A stretch of DNA of 64,000 nt, from assembly GCA_020847855.1 (NCBI GenBank), contig JADLBH010000038.1:62001-126000 (forward strand). Reading direction: 5' to 3'. This stretch comes from Fimbriimonadaceae bacterium (GTDB lineage Bacteria; Armatimonadota; Fimbriimonadia; Fimbriimonadales; Fimbriimonadaceae). The number at the start of each line of letters is the position of its first letter. The first letter of the stretch is position 1. The translations under genes and the position numbers were made by a program. Positions 19,756-27,993 of this stretch are shown here, one piece after another. The notes beneath the pieces are model-generated. The model saw only the letters and a program-made list of their open reading frames with translations, was not told the DNA's origin and searched no databases.

Positions 19756-20356
19756 CCCTCGTACGGAAAGCGGGTCTGGCGTTCCAAGTGTCGGGCTCGC
19801 TGTCCAACACCCATCCCATGAGGGGCTTGCCCGTCTGGGGGAATCCAAGGACCACCAAATCGCCGGGTGCGGGCCGGGTTCGGCACAAGAGGCAAACGCC
19901 CATCACAGCCGTGTCTAGGATCAGCGCCTCCTCGCCGTCCATCGAGCCAATCTCTCCCGTGGCCGCTTGGAACCGGCGCGATTCTCGCCGCTCTATCACC
20001 CGTAGCTTGGTCGGGGCACGGAGCACGAGGGAGGCCGGGCCCGAGTGCCGCTCACAGACGGTGCTGGCAAAGCTGAGCACGCCCGAGACCGTGGGTGCCT
20101 GGACGACGACATGGGTACCGGGCCGCAAGGGAACGTGGGCGTTCCCTGAGAGCGGGGCCGAGACCGAGAGCCCGGCCGCAGTGCCTCCCAGGACACGGCA
20201 GTGGTAGGTGCCGTTCGGGGTGAGCAATCGGATTCTCTGGCCCTCGGGCAGGGTGAGCGGCTTACCGCGAGGTCGCTGGGTCGCGCTCGCCCAGTAGCCC
20301 AGTCCTGCGACCGCCCCCGCCGCCGCCATTGCCGTGATCCAGTCCATTCGATGCAC
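19718..20356 (-). CDS. PilZ-domain-like membrane-anchored protein
   Basis: A 212-residue protein with an N-terminal membrane segment (MDWITAMAAAGAVAGLGYWAS). A YcgR-N-like beta domain follows (about 37-110), then a probable PilZ domain from about 115. The c-di-GMP pattern RxxxR may be RRESRRF (about 128-134), and the second motif appears as DTAVMGV where D/NxSxxG is expected. The loss of Ser weakens the case for binding c-di-GMP. It overlaps the upstream TPR gene by 95 nt on the same strand, a long overlap that indicates cotranslation. Association with type IV pili or gliding is a guess from the MinD-like genes nearby. Confidence 0.7.
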   Translation of the reverse strand: MHRMDWITAMAAAGAVAGLGYWASATQRPRGKPLTLPEGQRIRLLTPNGTYHCRVLGGTAAGLSVSAPLSGNAHVPLRPGTHVVVQAPTVSGVLSFASTVCERHSGPASLVLRAPTKLRVIERRESRRFQAATGEIGSMDGEEALILDTAVMGVCLLCRTRPAPGDLVVLGFPQTGKPLMGWVLDSEPDTWNARPAFRTRVRLSEPLSHLPR

Positions 20357-21908
20357 CTGAGCCGCCCACCCTTCGCTCGGCCACGTACATAGCCCGAGCG
20401 GCTTCGAGGTTCCGCACGGCCTCCGATAGGCTCACGCCCGCGTTCAGCCGGTCGTCCTCGTCGCCCCCGATCGCAAAGGCGAGGGTCTCTCTCGCTGATT
20501 GAAAGAGCAAGGATTGGGCCAATCGACGGCCATCATGGGATCGCCTGTGCGCCTCGGGCGGCTCGAGCTTCATGACCAGCGCGAGGAGGGACTCACAGTG
20601 CTGGGAAACGCGGCGGGCCTCCGCTTCGAGCGAGCCAGGATCGGCGGAGCGAATCCGTGGCACCAGGAGGCGGAGCTGCTCCGGCAAGGTCGAGAGGCTA
20701 CGATCCAGGACGAGCACGAAGATGTTGTAGTCCCGTGGGCTGATCTCGGTCTCGTTGGGAGCGAGCAGGCCCAGGTTGGCGTCCACGTCCTCGAGCGCTC
20801 CCTGGCTTGCGCCCGCGACCGCGCGCCAGATCGCGGCCCGAGGCGTAGAGAGGCCCTTGAGGAGGTCCATCGAGGCGGCGGGGCCAGACTTCAGCAGAGC
20901 CAGGATCCCCAACGCTTCACCGCCGCTCGCCTCATTGCCGAGCATCTGGTTCATCAACTGAGCCGCTCCCTCAAGGTTGCCCAGTGCCATACGGGCCTCG
21001 ACGCCGATCTGCCAGAAAGGTACGGGATCGTTCGCCAATGGTGCCGCCTCGGCGGCACATGCGTCCGCCTCGGCGAGCAGACCCGTGGCGAGCAGAACGG
21101 TGGCGAGGCGAAGTCGCAACGAGGAGTCGAACGGGCCGGCGTCCACGGCCCGCCGCAGTGCCGCCAGCTCTTGCAGGGTGTTGCCCTGGGCGGCGGCATC
21201 GTCGGCGGCACGGACCAGCTCGGCCACTGCCTGCGGCTGGCCGAGCCTGGCACCGCCCGCTAAATGGGCCGGCGGGGGCTCGGGAGCTGCGGGAAATCGC
21301 TGGAGGACGGTCTGGCCCAACTGGTTCGCCCAGGTTCTTGCGACCGAAGTCGAGGTGAGCTCCCAGTCCGGGTTGCCGTCTACGACCACGAGGAGCATGC
21401 CAGAGGTCGCCAGCAGCGCCTCGGCCTCCCTCTGCCACTTGTCGCGGTCCTCCTTGGTTGCCTTGATGCCCGTGGGGAGGCGGGGCCGCTCGTTCTTGGG
21501 CTCGAAGGACCACACCTTGCGCCCGCGTTCATAGAGCACCGCCGAGGGTCGGATTCCCTCCGGGTGCTTTGTCGCGCGCACCCAGAGGACAAAGTCGGCC
21601 CCGTTCGCCTTGGCAAGGTCGAGGGCCGTCCGAATCTCGGGCTTGGTGGGGTCAACCTTGACGGTGTCGGGTTTGAGCCATTCCGCGAACCGAGGGTCGG
21701 CGACCGACCAGAGGACCGTGCTCACGCGACGCAGGTTGTCGAGCTCTTCTGCCACAAAGGGCGAGAGGAGCACGTTGACGTCGCCCTCCTCACTCAGCGG
21801 GACGCGCTCTTGGACGACGAGGACCACGGGTTGTGCAAAAGCACACGCCGCGAGCCCGACGAGGCACAGGAACGCTATCCGCCGAGCAGTTTTGCAGCTT
21901 GTTTGCAA
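20262..21908 (-). CDS. Exported helical (TPR-like) repeat protein
   Basis: A 548-residue protein with a signal peptide (RRIAFLCLVGLAACAFAQ). It could be a lipoprotein through LAAC22 or be cut by signal peptidase I after AFA. Residues 25-190 form an alpha/beta domain (VVLVVQERVPLSEEGDVNVL to GMLLVVVDGNPDWELTST) similar to anticodon-like or TolB-N folds. Residues 220-530 are Ala/Leu-rich helices compatible with TPR units. The last 30 residues are glycine-rich and lie in the overlap with the PilZ-like gene, so they may be poorly constrained. No family is recognised. It is the third gene of the minus-strand cluster. Confidence 0.75.
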   Translation of the reverse strand: MQTSCKTARRIAFLCLVGLAACAFAQPVVLVVQERVPLSEEGDVNVLLSPFVAEELDNLRRVSTVLWSVADPRFAEWLKPDTVKVDPTKPEIRTALDLAKANGADFVLWVRATKHPEGIRPSAVLYERGRKVWSFEPKNERPRLPTGIKATKEDRDKWQREAEALLATSGMLLVVVDGNPDWELTSTSVARTWANQLGQTVLQRFPAAPEPPPAHLAGGARLGQPQAVAELVRAADDAAAQGNTLQELAALRRAVDAGPFDSSLRLRLATVLLATGLLAEADACAAEAAPLANDPVPFWQIGVEARMALGNLEGAAQLMNQMLGNEASGGEALGILALLKSGPAASMDLLKGLSTPRAAIWRAVAGASQGALEDVDANLGLLAPNETEISPRDYNIFVLVLDRSLSTLPEQLRLLVPRIRSADPGSLEAEARRVSQHCESLLALVMKLEPPEAHRRSHDGRRLAQSLLFQSARETLAFAIGGDEDDRLNAGVSLSEAVRNLEAARAMYVAERRVGGSGASNGLDHGNGGGGGGRRTGLLGERDPATSR

Positions 21909-23143
21909 CTCTCCGCCTGAGCCTCTAGGAGCTTCCGGTCGCCCTTCCCTTCCTGGAGCTTGCGCTCGAATGCTTCCCCGGCCTTGCGATAGGCCGCGGC
22001 AGCCTCGCCCTTCCGACCTTGCTTTTCGTAGACCTGGGCCAGCCGTTGGTTCGTCGTTGCCGGGTCGGCGCCTGCCTTGAGCGCCTTCTCGTAGGCGCTC
22101 GATGCTTGGCCGTTGTCACCACCCATTTGATGCTGCCTTCCCACTCGCAGGAGGGTCTCGGCCTCGTTCGCACGGTCGCGATCCATCGTCGTGGATCCAC
22201 CGACGTTGGTTCCGCCCGAACCACTGGGCCGGACGTCAACGACCGCCCTTCTCGCGCTGCTCGAGTTCGAAGCCTTGGTACCGGAGTTCACCGGCTTGGG
22301 TTCGTTGGGGTCCGTGGGGGCTTCCGGTGTCGGGTTGGTTCGGGAGAGACTCTCTGGCGTCACGGTGAACGGGTCCACAGGCCGAAAGCTCCCGGCGATG
22401 GAGCCTCGGGCGAGCGAAGACGGATTCTGGATCACGGGCCCGCCGATGGCCCGCGAGTCCCTGCGGACGATCGTGCCCGAGTTCGCGCTCTCCACGTTCC
22501 CTGAACTGGAGCCTGCGAGAGCCGTCACTGGACCATCGTTGTTGGCGTTCTCCGTCTGGGGCGGAGAGAGTTGGCCGTTGCCCTGGGGAATCGGGCTCGG
22601 GCCGGTAAAGGGAAGCCGTTGGCCGCTGCTCGAGTTCGTCGCACCAGCGGTCGTGGCCGCAGCTTTGGGACGGGTGGCAAGTACGATCGCGGTCCCGGCG
22701 GAAACGAGCAGCACGGCGGCGGCGACCCCGGAGATTACGCTCAGCGTGCGAGCCTTGTCCCCGGCAGTCCCGTGCTTCTCGGGCCGATCCAGCTTCTTGC
22801 GGATCTGTGAAAGGCGGATTCGGTCGAGCGCGGAGTCGGGGCTCAAGCCAACGACCGTCTCGTAGTGGCGGAGTGCTTCGCTCAATTGCCCTTCCCGCTC
22901 CATGCAGTCGCCGAGCAGGGCGTGCGCGGCCACGTCGTTCGGGTCGGAGTCTACGACCTGCTTGGCCAGGGCTCTCGCTTCCGCAATCTGGCCGCTCCCA
23001 AAGCACCGTTGGCCCAGGGTCACGGTCTCGGCGTTCTCGGCGCGTGCGGCCGAGCGTGCCTCTTGGGAAAGCTCGGTGCCACACCCTCGACAAAACTTGC
23101 CGTCGAGCGAGTTCTTCTCCTTGCAAGCGTCACAAATCACCAT
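21875..23143 (-). CDS. Zinc-ribbon, TPR and transmembrane protein
   Basis: A 422-residue protein. A zinc ribbon opens the sequence (CDACKEKNSLDGKFCRGCG, four cysteines at residues 4, 7, 18 and 21). TPR helices follow (about 40-110), then a basic linker, a single membrane helix (about 133-155), and a long low-complexity Ser/Pro/Asn region (155-320). A second TPR block ends the protein (about 330-420). The N-terminus is predicted to be in the cytoplasm and the C-terminal TPRs outside. It overlaps the next gene by 34 nt. A role as a membrane scaffold is plausible but unproven. Confidence 0.75.
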   Translation of the reverse strand: MVICDACKEKNSLDGKFCRGCGTELSQEARSAARAENAETVTLGQRCFGSGQIAEARALAKQVVDSDPNDVAAHALLGDCMEREGQLSEALRHYETVVGLSPDSALDRIRLSQIRKKLDRPEKHGTAGDKARTLSVISGVAAAVLLVSAGTAIVLATRPKAAATTAGATNSSSGQRLPFTGPSPIPQGNGQLSPPQTENANNDGPVTALAGSSSGNVESANSGTIVRRDSRAIGGPVIQNPSSLARGSIAGSFRPVDPFTVTPESLSRTNPTPEAPTDPNEPKPVNSGTKASNSSSARRAVVDVRPSGSGGTNVGGSTTMDRDRANEAETLLRVGRQHQMGGDNGQASSAYEKALKAGADPATTNQRLAQVYEKQGRKGEAAAAYRKAGEAFERKLQEGKGDRKLLEAQAESCKQAAKLLGG

Positions 23144-23194
23144 GGGCGGCTCTCTGGGAACGTTGAAGTTCCAACCAACAGACGTTGGGAAAGC

Positions 23195-23656
23195 CTAACG
23201 AGTTCGGGTCCCGGTCTCGACATTGTTGGCAGGGAGTCCTCTCTGAACCTCGTCCTTGTACACTTGGTCGAGTCCGCGGTAAGGATACTCCATCCAGGCC
23301 TTCACGAGCTTCTTGGCGGCCTGGAAGAAGACGTTTTGCGCTCCCTGCTTGCTCGCGCCCTTGAGGGCCCCGATCTGCTCGAAAGTGTGGCCTTCGAGTC
23401 GGAGGCGGACCACCTCGAGTTGACGTTCGGTGAGGTTTGCGGACTCGGTGACCTCGGCCCATTGGTGCCGGAGCAGTTCCCTGGCCTCGAGACCGACCTC
23501 GGCCATGGGGAGCCGGATCTCCCTGTCGTGGGCGGTCCGAAGCTTCTTGCGGAACCGGTCTTCACGGTAGTGCGGCGCGTCGGAATCACGCTCGATACAG
23601 GACAATAGTGCGTCTGCGAGGATCGCTATGGGGGGCTTATCCATAGTTGCCGGCAT
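23195..23656 (-). CDS. Helix-turn-helix regulator with sigma-70 region 4/LuxR-like C-terminus
   Basis: A 153-residue protein. The N-terminal half is helical and charged. The C-terminal half has LTERQLEVVRLRLEGHTFEQI followed by GASKQGAQNVFFQAAKKL, a helix-turn-helix of the sigma-70 region 4 or LuxR type. It lacks the region 2 of a complete sigma factor and a receiver domain. It could be a DNA-binding regulator of the downstream TPR/PilZ cluster, which starts 52 nt after its stop. Two start ATGs (23656 and 23644) are possible. Confidence 0.75.
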   Translation of the reverse strand: MPATMDKPPIAILADALLSCIERDSDAPHYREDRFRKKLRTAHDREIRLPMAEVGLEARELLRHQWAEVTESANLTERQLEVVRLRLEGHTFEQIGALKGASKQGAQNVFFQAAKKLVKAWMEYPYRGLDQVYKDEVQRGLPANNVETGTRTR

Positions 23657-23747
23657 GATTCTTAGGAATAGTAGTCTAATGTATACGTTTCTCGTTTGGC
23701 AAGCAAGTCAACCGGGCCCGGAGAAATCCCGGTGTTGTTACTGGGCG

Positions 23748-23753
23748 TATACT
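23748..23753 (+). promoter_or_regulatory. Predicted -10 box of a leaderless promoter for gcvT
   Basis: TATACT, 8 nt before the gcvT GTG at 23762. It supports this start over the frame opening at 23696. Confidence 0.5.
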
Positions 23754-23761
23754 GGCGTGCA

Positions 23762-24838
23762 GTGACCACGGCGCCCCGCACCCCGCTTTACGACGAACAC
23801 GTGGCCCTCGGGGGCCGGATGGTCGAGTTTGCCGGCCACGACCTGCCAGTCCAATACAAGGGCGTCATCGCCGAATCCACGGCGGTGAGGCAGGGTGCAG
23901 GGATGTTCGACGTTTCCCACATGGCCCGGATCCGCGTTATGGGCGAGGGAACGCTCGACTTTCTCCAGTGGGTGACGACCAACGACCTCGGCAAGCTGTC
24001 CGACGGTCAAGGTCAATACTCGATCCTTCCCAATGCAAACGGAGGTGCGGTGGACGACATCATCCTCTACCGGCTCGGCGAGAGAGAGTTCAAGGTCGTG
24101 CTGAACGCGGCGAACCACGCCAAGGACCTTAGCCACCTGCGAGAGCACGACCGGTGGCAGGTGAAGATCGAGGACTACACCGACTCGACGGCGATGATCG
24201 CGGTCCAGGGACCGGCGGCGGTGGATCGTCTTGCTGACCTGTGCCCTGAACCGGCCCTCGTGCGTGAAGCGCCGTTCTTCTCCACGTTCGACTCCGAGTT
24301 TGCGGGAGTTGGGTGCTTTGCCGCTCGGAGCGGCTACACCGGTGAAGATGGATATGAGCTTCAGTGTGCGGCAGGGGACGCCTCGCGTCTTTGGCGGGCG
24401 CTCCTCGATGCCGGTGTGGAGGCGTGCGGGCTGGGAGCGCGGGACACCCTCCGCGTCGAGGCCGGACTCCCGCTCTACGGCCATGAGCTGACGGACGAGA
24501 TGTCTCCCCTGTGCGCCGGGCTCGGCTGGGTCGTCAGCAAGGACAAGGAGTTCCTCGGCTGTAGCGCGTTTGCTAGGGTTAGGCAAGAGGGCGTGACACA
24601 AAAGTTGCAGGGCTTGCGTTTGGAGGGCAAGAGGTTGCCGATGCCGGGGATGCAAGTCCACGTGGACGGCAGGCAGGTCGGCACCGTCTCCAGTGGTGTG
24701 TTCTCCCCGCTCCTGGGTTGCGGGATCGCCTTTGCCTTCCTCGATCCATCGGTCGCCCATGAAACCCCATGCGCGCTAGAGTTTCGCGGCGCAATGGTCG
24801 CGGGAACCGTAGTGAACAAGAGGTTCTACAAGCGGTAG
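23762..24838 (+). CDS. gcvT: Glycine cleavage system T protein (aminomethyltransferase)
   Basis: Moves the methylene group from aminomethylated GcvH to tetrahydrofolate in the glycine cleavage system. Family signatures in order: TPLYDEHVALGGRMVEFAGHDLPVQY, GMFDVSHM, SGYTGEDGYEL, ARDTLRVEAGLPLYGHEL and the C-terminal YKR. Length is 358 residues from GTG 23762, close to the 360-residue norm. The earlier in-frame start at 23696 would add a non-conserved tail. gcvH and gcvP are not in the window. Confidence 0.93.
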   Translation: MTTAPRTPLYDEHVALGGRMVEFAGHDLPVQYKGVIAESTAVRQGAGMFDVSHMARIRVMGEGTLDFLQWVTTNDLGKLSDGQGQYSILPNANGGAVDDIILYRLGEREFKVVLNAANHAKDLSHLREHDRWQVKIEDYTDSTAMIAVQGPAAVDRLADLCPEPALVREAPFFSTFDSEFAGVGCFAARSGYTGEDGYELQCAAGDASRLWRALLDAGVEACGLGARDTLRVEAGLPLYGHELTDEMSPLCAGLGWVVSKDKEFLGCSAFARVRQEGVTQKLQGLRLEGKRLPMPGMQVHVDGRQVGTVSSGVFSPLLGCGIAFAFLDPSVAHETPCALEFRGAMVAGTVVNKRFYKR

Positions 24839-24863
24839 CGGTTCAAGTTTACGGTGAGTTTGC

Positions 24864-24888
24864 GCACCCCCGACTAGGCTCGGGGTGC
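24864..24888 (+). terminator. Weak hairpin between gcvT and the next gene
   Basis: GCACCCCCGA and TCGGGGTGC pair with one bulged base around a 6 nt loop. There is no T tract and the hairpin ends 1 nt before the ATG at 24890. It could end gcvT transcription or shape the next gene's start. Confidence 0.3.
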
Positions 24889-24889
24889 C

Positions 24890-26356
24890 ATGAGGACACT
24901 TCTCACACTCACCTCGATCCTTGCCGCCGCGACCTACGCTGCCGCCTTTCCCCGATACGTGGTCACCGACCTGGGTGACTTGCCCGGCGGGGCCGATCTC
25001 AGCAGGGCGATGGACTCGAACGAGGCCGGATACGTCGTTGTGACCGGTACCTCAGCCGTCGGCGAGTCGGCGTTCGTCTGGAGCCGGGCCGGAGGGCGGG
25101 TACCTCTACCTGGGCTTCCTGGCCGACCTCAAACCATCGTGTTCTCGATCAACGAGCACGGGGTCATCTCCGGAGCGGCCCATGATGGCACGTGGCCCAC
25201 GGGCTATCGGCCCGTGCTCTGGACGACCTCTGGCCAAGTGACCGAGCTCACGCTGCCGTCGGGCGTGGACTGGGCGTTCCAGGGCCATCTCTCCGACCAG
25301 GGCATGCTTGTCACGTGGGGTGGCACCCCGAGCGGCCGCCGGGGCCTCATCTGGCGTGCAGGGAGCGGCTGGGAGGTCGTGGCTCCACCTGCCGGCTATT
25401 CCGAGTGCGGCCTCTCTTCAGTCAACAACAAGGGCGAGGTGTGCGGCTGGGCCGACAACGACCCGTTTCTTTACATCAACGGTGCCTGGATCCCGCTTGA
25501 CGTGCCGGCGGGAGGATTGGACGCCTACCCGAACTTCATCACCGACGAGGGGAGGTCCGGCGGATATGTTCGGGTTGGGTCCAGCCTTTGGATCGCCGGG
25601 CAGTGGAACCGGGACGGGGACTTCATCCAGTCGCCGCAGTATCCGGGAAGCAACTCGATGGACTGCTTCACGGCGAGTGCGGAGGGCGGCTTGGTTTCCG
25701 GTTCGACCTTCGACGGAGGGTTCGGTACAGCGACGCTATGGAGCCCAGTGGACGGCGTTGTTTCCGTGAACTCGCTCCTCGATCCCTCGACGCTTGGATG
25801 GCACTTGAACGCTATGTTCATCGAGCCTGACCGTACGATGATCGGCTGGGGGCAAACCAACGGGGTCGAGCATGCGTGCGCCGCCGTCCCGGTCGGGAAT
25901 CCCATCTCGATGAACGTCCTCTTCGGAAGGCACTCGGCGGGGAACCTCGAGAACATGGCAGAGGCGGACGGATACTCCTTGGACGTCTGCAAGTTCATCG
26001 TCCCGAACCAGACCGTCGCACCCGTGACGGTCGAGTTCGACGGGAGTTGCGCCCTGACCAAGCCGTTCGCCTACCTCCTCCGCGCGACCTCGAGCACTTC
26101 GGTCGCGGGATCCTTCGAGCAGACGACGGACCTCTTCGACTGGCAGTCTGGCGACTATGGTTCCGGCGACAGCCGAACCGACGCGCTGGGAACCGCGTGG
26201 AAGACTGTCGAGCTCGCCGGTTCCGGAAACTTGGCTCGCTATGTCGGCCCCGGCCAGTCCATGCGAGCCCGATTCCGGATCAAGCCGAACGGACCCGTGA
26301 GCGGGAGCGCATGGTGCGTCCGTTTCGACCGGGTCGAGTTCGTGGCCCAGCTCTAG
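24890..26356 (+). CDS. Secreted HAF-repeat beta-propeller protein with C-terminal beta module
   Basis: A 488-residue protein with a signal peptide (RTLLTLTSILAAATYAAA). Repeats such as VVTDLGDLPGG, SINEHGVISGAA, SVNNKGEVCGWA, ASAEGGLVSGS and EPDRTMIGWG are the HAF-type propeller unit (xxNxxGxVxG). The last 160 residues form a separate beta module with VTVEFDGSCAL, TTDLFDWQSGDYGSGDSRTD and the closing RFRIKPNGPVSGSAWCVRFD. That module recurs in the protein at 52653. The protein lacks PEP-CTERM and any transmembrane helix, so it is probably released or surface-held. Confidence 0.75.
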   Translation: MRTLLTLTSILAAATYAAAFPRYVVTDLGDLPGGADLSRAMDSNEAGYVVVTGTSAVGESAFVWSRAGGRVPLPGLPGRPQTIVFSINEHGVISGAAHDGTWPTGYRPVLWTTSGQVTELTLPSGVDWAFQGHLSDQGMLVTWGGTPSGRRGLIWRAGSGWEVVAPPAGYSECGLSSVNNKGEVCGWADNDPFLYINGAWIPLDVPAGGLDAYPNFITDEGRSGGYVRVGSSLWIAGQWNRDGDFIQSPQYPGSNSMDCFTASAEGGLVSGSTFDGGFGTATLWSPVDGVVSVNSLLDPSTLGWHLNAMFIEPDRTMIGWGQTNGVEHACAAVPVGNPISMNVLFGRHSAGNLENMAEADGYSLDVCKFIVPNQTVAPVTVEFDGSCALTKPFAYLLRATSSTSVAGSFEQTTDLFDWQSGDYGSGDSRTDALGTAWKTVELAGSGNLARYVGPGQSMRARFRIKPNGPVSGSAWCVRFDRVEFVAQL

Positions 26357-26431
26357 GGGAGAGCGAGGGGAGGCGGCTCCACCGCCTTCCCTCCAGTATC
26401 GGTCCTCACTGGCCAATGATCGGCCTTGGCG

Positions 26432-26740
26432 ATGCACGAATCCATGATCCAGCCGATCCTCGAATTGGATCGCTCGATACCGGACAGATTGTACGTCCTT
26501 GCCGAACCGGAAACCGGACGGTACGGATGCTTTTGCTTCGAGGGCATCCACGGCCTTGCGGTGTTCTCGGACGAGTTTCCCGCATGGGAGTTCTCCGAGC
26601 TCCTGCCCGTGGACGTTGTGGTCTGCCGGACCGTCACCTTCGACGAGGCACGGGAGATCGCGAAGACGCGGCCCATGCCGGTCGTCAGTCTGATGCTGCT
26701 CGACGACGTGGACGACCCCGTGATCCACTACGTCCGCTAG
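26432..26740 (+). CDS. Small hypothetical protein (about 102 aa)
   Basis: Soluble protein with alternating strands and helices (DRLYVLAEPETGRYGCFCFEG, AVFSDEF, DVVVCRTVTFDEAREIA, VVSLMLLDDVDD). It may form a small SseB-like alpha/beta domain, but I cannot assign it. Start ATG 26432; a TTG at 26426 and ATG 26444 are alternatives. It ends with a 4 nt overlap with the convergent MinD-like gene. Confidence 0.55.
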   Translation: MHESMIQPILELDRSIPDRLYVLAEPETGRYGCFCFEGIHGLAVFSDEFPAWEFSELLPVDVVVCRTVTFDEAREIAKTRPMPVVSLMLLDDVDDPVIHYVR

Positions 26741-27885
26741 CTGAGGAACCGCTCCAAGATTCGCTTGGCGCCCCTCTCGGGGCCGATCCCCGCGAAGTTT
26801 TGCGCGACTTGGGAGATCTGTCGGGCCGCCTTGCACGAGGGGGTCACTTGCAGCAAGGCCGTCCTTGATCGGGTCGCCGCAGGCACCGCTCGGTCGAAGG
26901 GCACAAAGCCGAGATACTTGGGCTGGCAGTCCAGGTGCAGTTGGGCAAAGGTCTGGAACTTCGTGGCGACGTCGCTCGCCTGCGCCGCATCGCGAGGGTT
27001 GTTCACGATGAACCCGACCCTTGCGTTCGGCTTCCGCTCGACCAAGACCCTCAGGGTGACATAGGCGTCCTGGACACTGGAAGGATCGGGGGTCACGACG
27101 AGGATGCACTCGTCCGCGTGGGTCAGCATGGAGACGACCGATCGCTGGATTCCGGCTCCGGTATCGAGCAGGGTGATGTCGAACGACCGCCGGATCGTGT
27201 CAAAGGTGATCCCGCCCTTGTGCAACTGCCAGTAGCTCAGTTCCGCAAGTTCGGTGGAGCCCGTCGCGCCAGCGAGGACGCGGAGCCCGTCTGGGCCGTC
27301 GGTGAAGGCGTCAATCAGGCTGACCCGGCCCTGAAGCACGTCCGGCATCTTGTGCGCGGGACGGAGACCGAGGATCACGTGAAGGTTGGACAGGCCAAAG
27401 TCGCAGTCAATCACCCCGACGTTGATCCCAAGGCGCGAGAGCGCGATGCCCAAGTTGGCTGTGAGCGTGGTCTTGCCGACCCCGCCTTTGCCGCTCGTGA
27501 CCGCGACCACGCGCGACGCAGCGTTCCACGGCCTGAAGTTCTGTTTCGTAGTCTTGCGGGCCATCATCGAGGGGCCGCTCACGGCTGAGACGAGGTCCTC
27601 GGCCTCGGGGCACGGATCACCGCCGTAGGCTTCGCGCATCGCGTCGGCGAACCCTTCCCGGGCGGGCACCAACCGAACCTCTCGCTGAAGCTGAAAACGG
27701 AGTCTGGACTGGAGAAACGGGTCGTCGGGGTCGCTCGCCATGAGGACGAGCGCCGTACCGCTGAACCCGACCGGCAGGACGTTGTTGCTGATCGCGACCT
27801 TCGCAGGCACGAGGTCCAGCAATTGGGGGTCGAACAATGACCCGCTCTCGAAGTCGTATCCGAGTCCGGTGGACGAATGGTTCAT
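26737..27885 (-). CDS. MinD/FlhG-like ATPase with GspE-type N-terminal domain (paralogue 1)
   Basis: A 382-residue protein with two parts. Residues 18-88 (LLDLVPAKVAISNNVLPVG, then GTALVLMASDPDDP) match the second half of the GspE/MshE N-terminal domain found on type II secretion and type IV pilus ATPases. Residues 125-380 are a MinD/ParA-type ATPase with the deviant Walker A SGKGGVGKTT (131-140), DCDFGLSN, LLDTGAG and a FlhG-like TPDPSSVQDAYVTLR. Such ATPases position flagella, pili or chromosomes. The fusion suggests a link to a pilus or secretion machine. A Shine-Dalgarno-like AGGTG precedes the ATG at 27885. It lies next to its paralogue at 27994-29181. Confidence 0.82.
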   Translation of the reverse strand: MNHSSTGLGYDFESGSLFDPQLLDLVPAKVAISNNVLPVGFSGTALVLMASDPDDPFLQSRLRFQLQREVRLVPAREGFADAMREAYGGDPCPEAEDLVSAVSGPSMMARKTTKQNFRPWNAASRVVAVTSGKGGVGKTTLTANLGIALSRLGINVGVIDCDFGLSNLHVILGLRPAHKMPDVLQGRVSLIDAFTDGPDGLRVLAGATGSTELAELSYWQLHKGGITFDTIRRSFDITLLDTGAGIQRSVVSMLTHADECILVVTPDPSSVQDAYVTLRVLVERKPNARVGFIVNNPRDAAQASDVATKFQTFAQLHLDCQPKYLGFVPFDRAVPAATRSRTALLQVTPSCKAARQISQVAQNFAGIGPERGAKRILERFLS

Positions 27886-27940
27886 AGGGACACCTCAAAA
27901 GGAAGGGTGCTCAGACACCCCATGTCCCTTTATACGACAA

Positions 27941-27964
27941 AGCCCGTGCCAAATGGCACGGGCT
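27941..27964 (-). terminator. Hairpin after the second MinD-like gene
   Basis: A perfect 10 bp stem (AGCCCGTGCC and GGCACGGGCT) with a 4 nt loop lies 30 nt beyond the stop of the gene at 27994-29181. It is followed by a short T-rich stretch (TTTGT) on the minus strand. It probably ends that transcript before the next MinD-like gene. Confidence 0.6.
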
Positions 27965-27993
27965 CCGCACTTTTGCAGGAAATTCCGCTTGTG

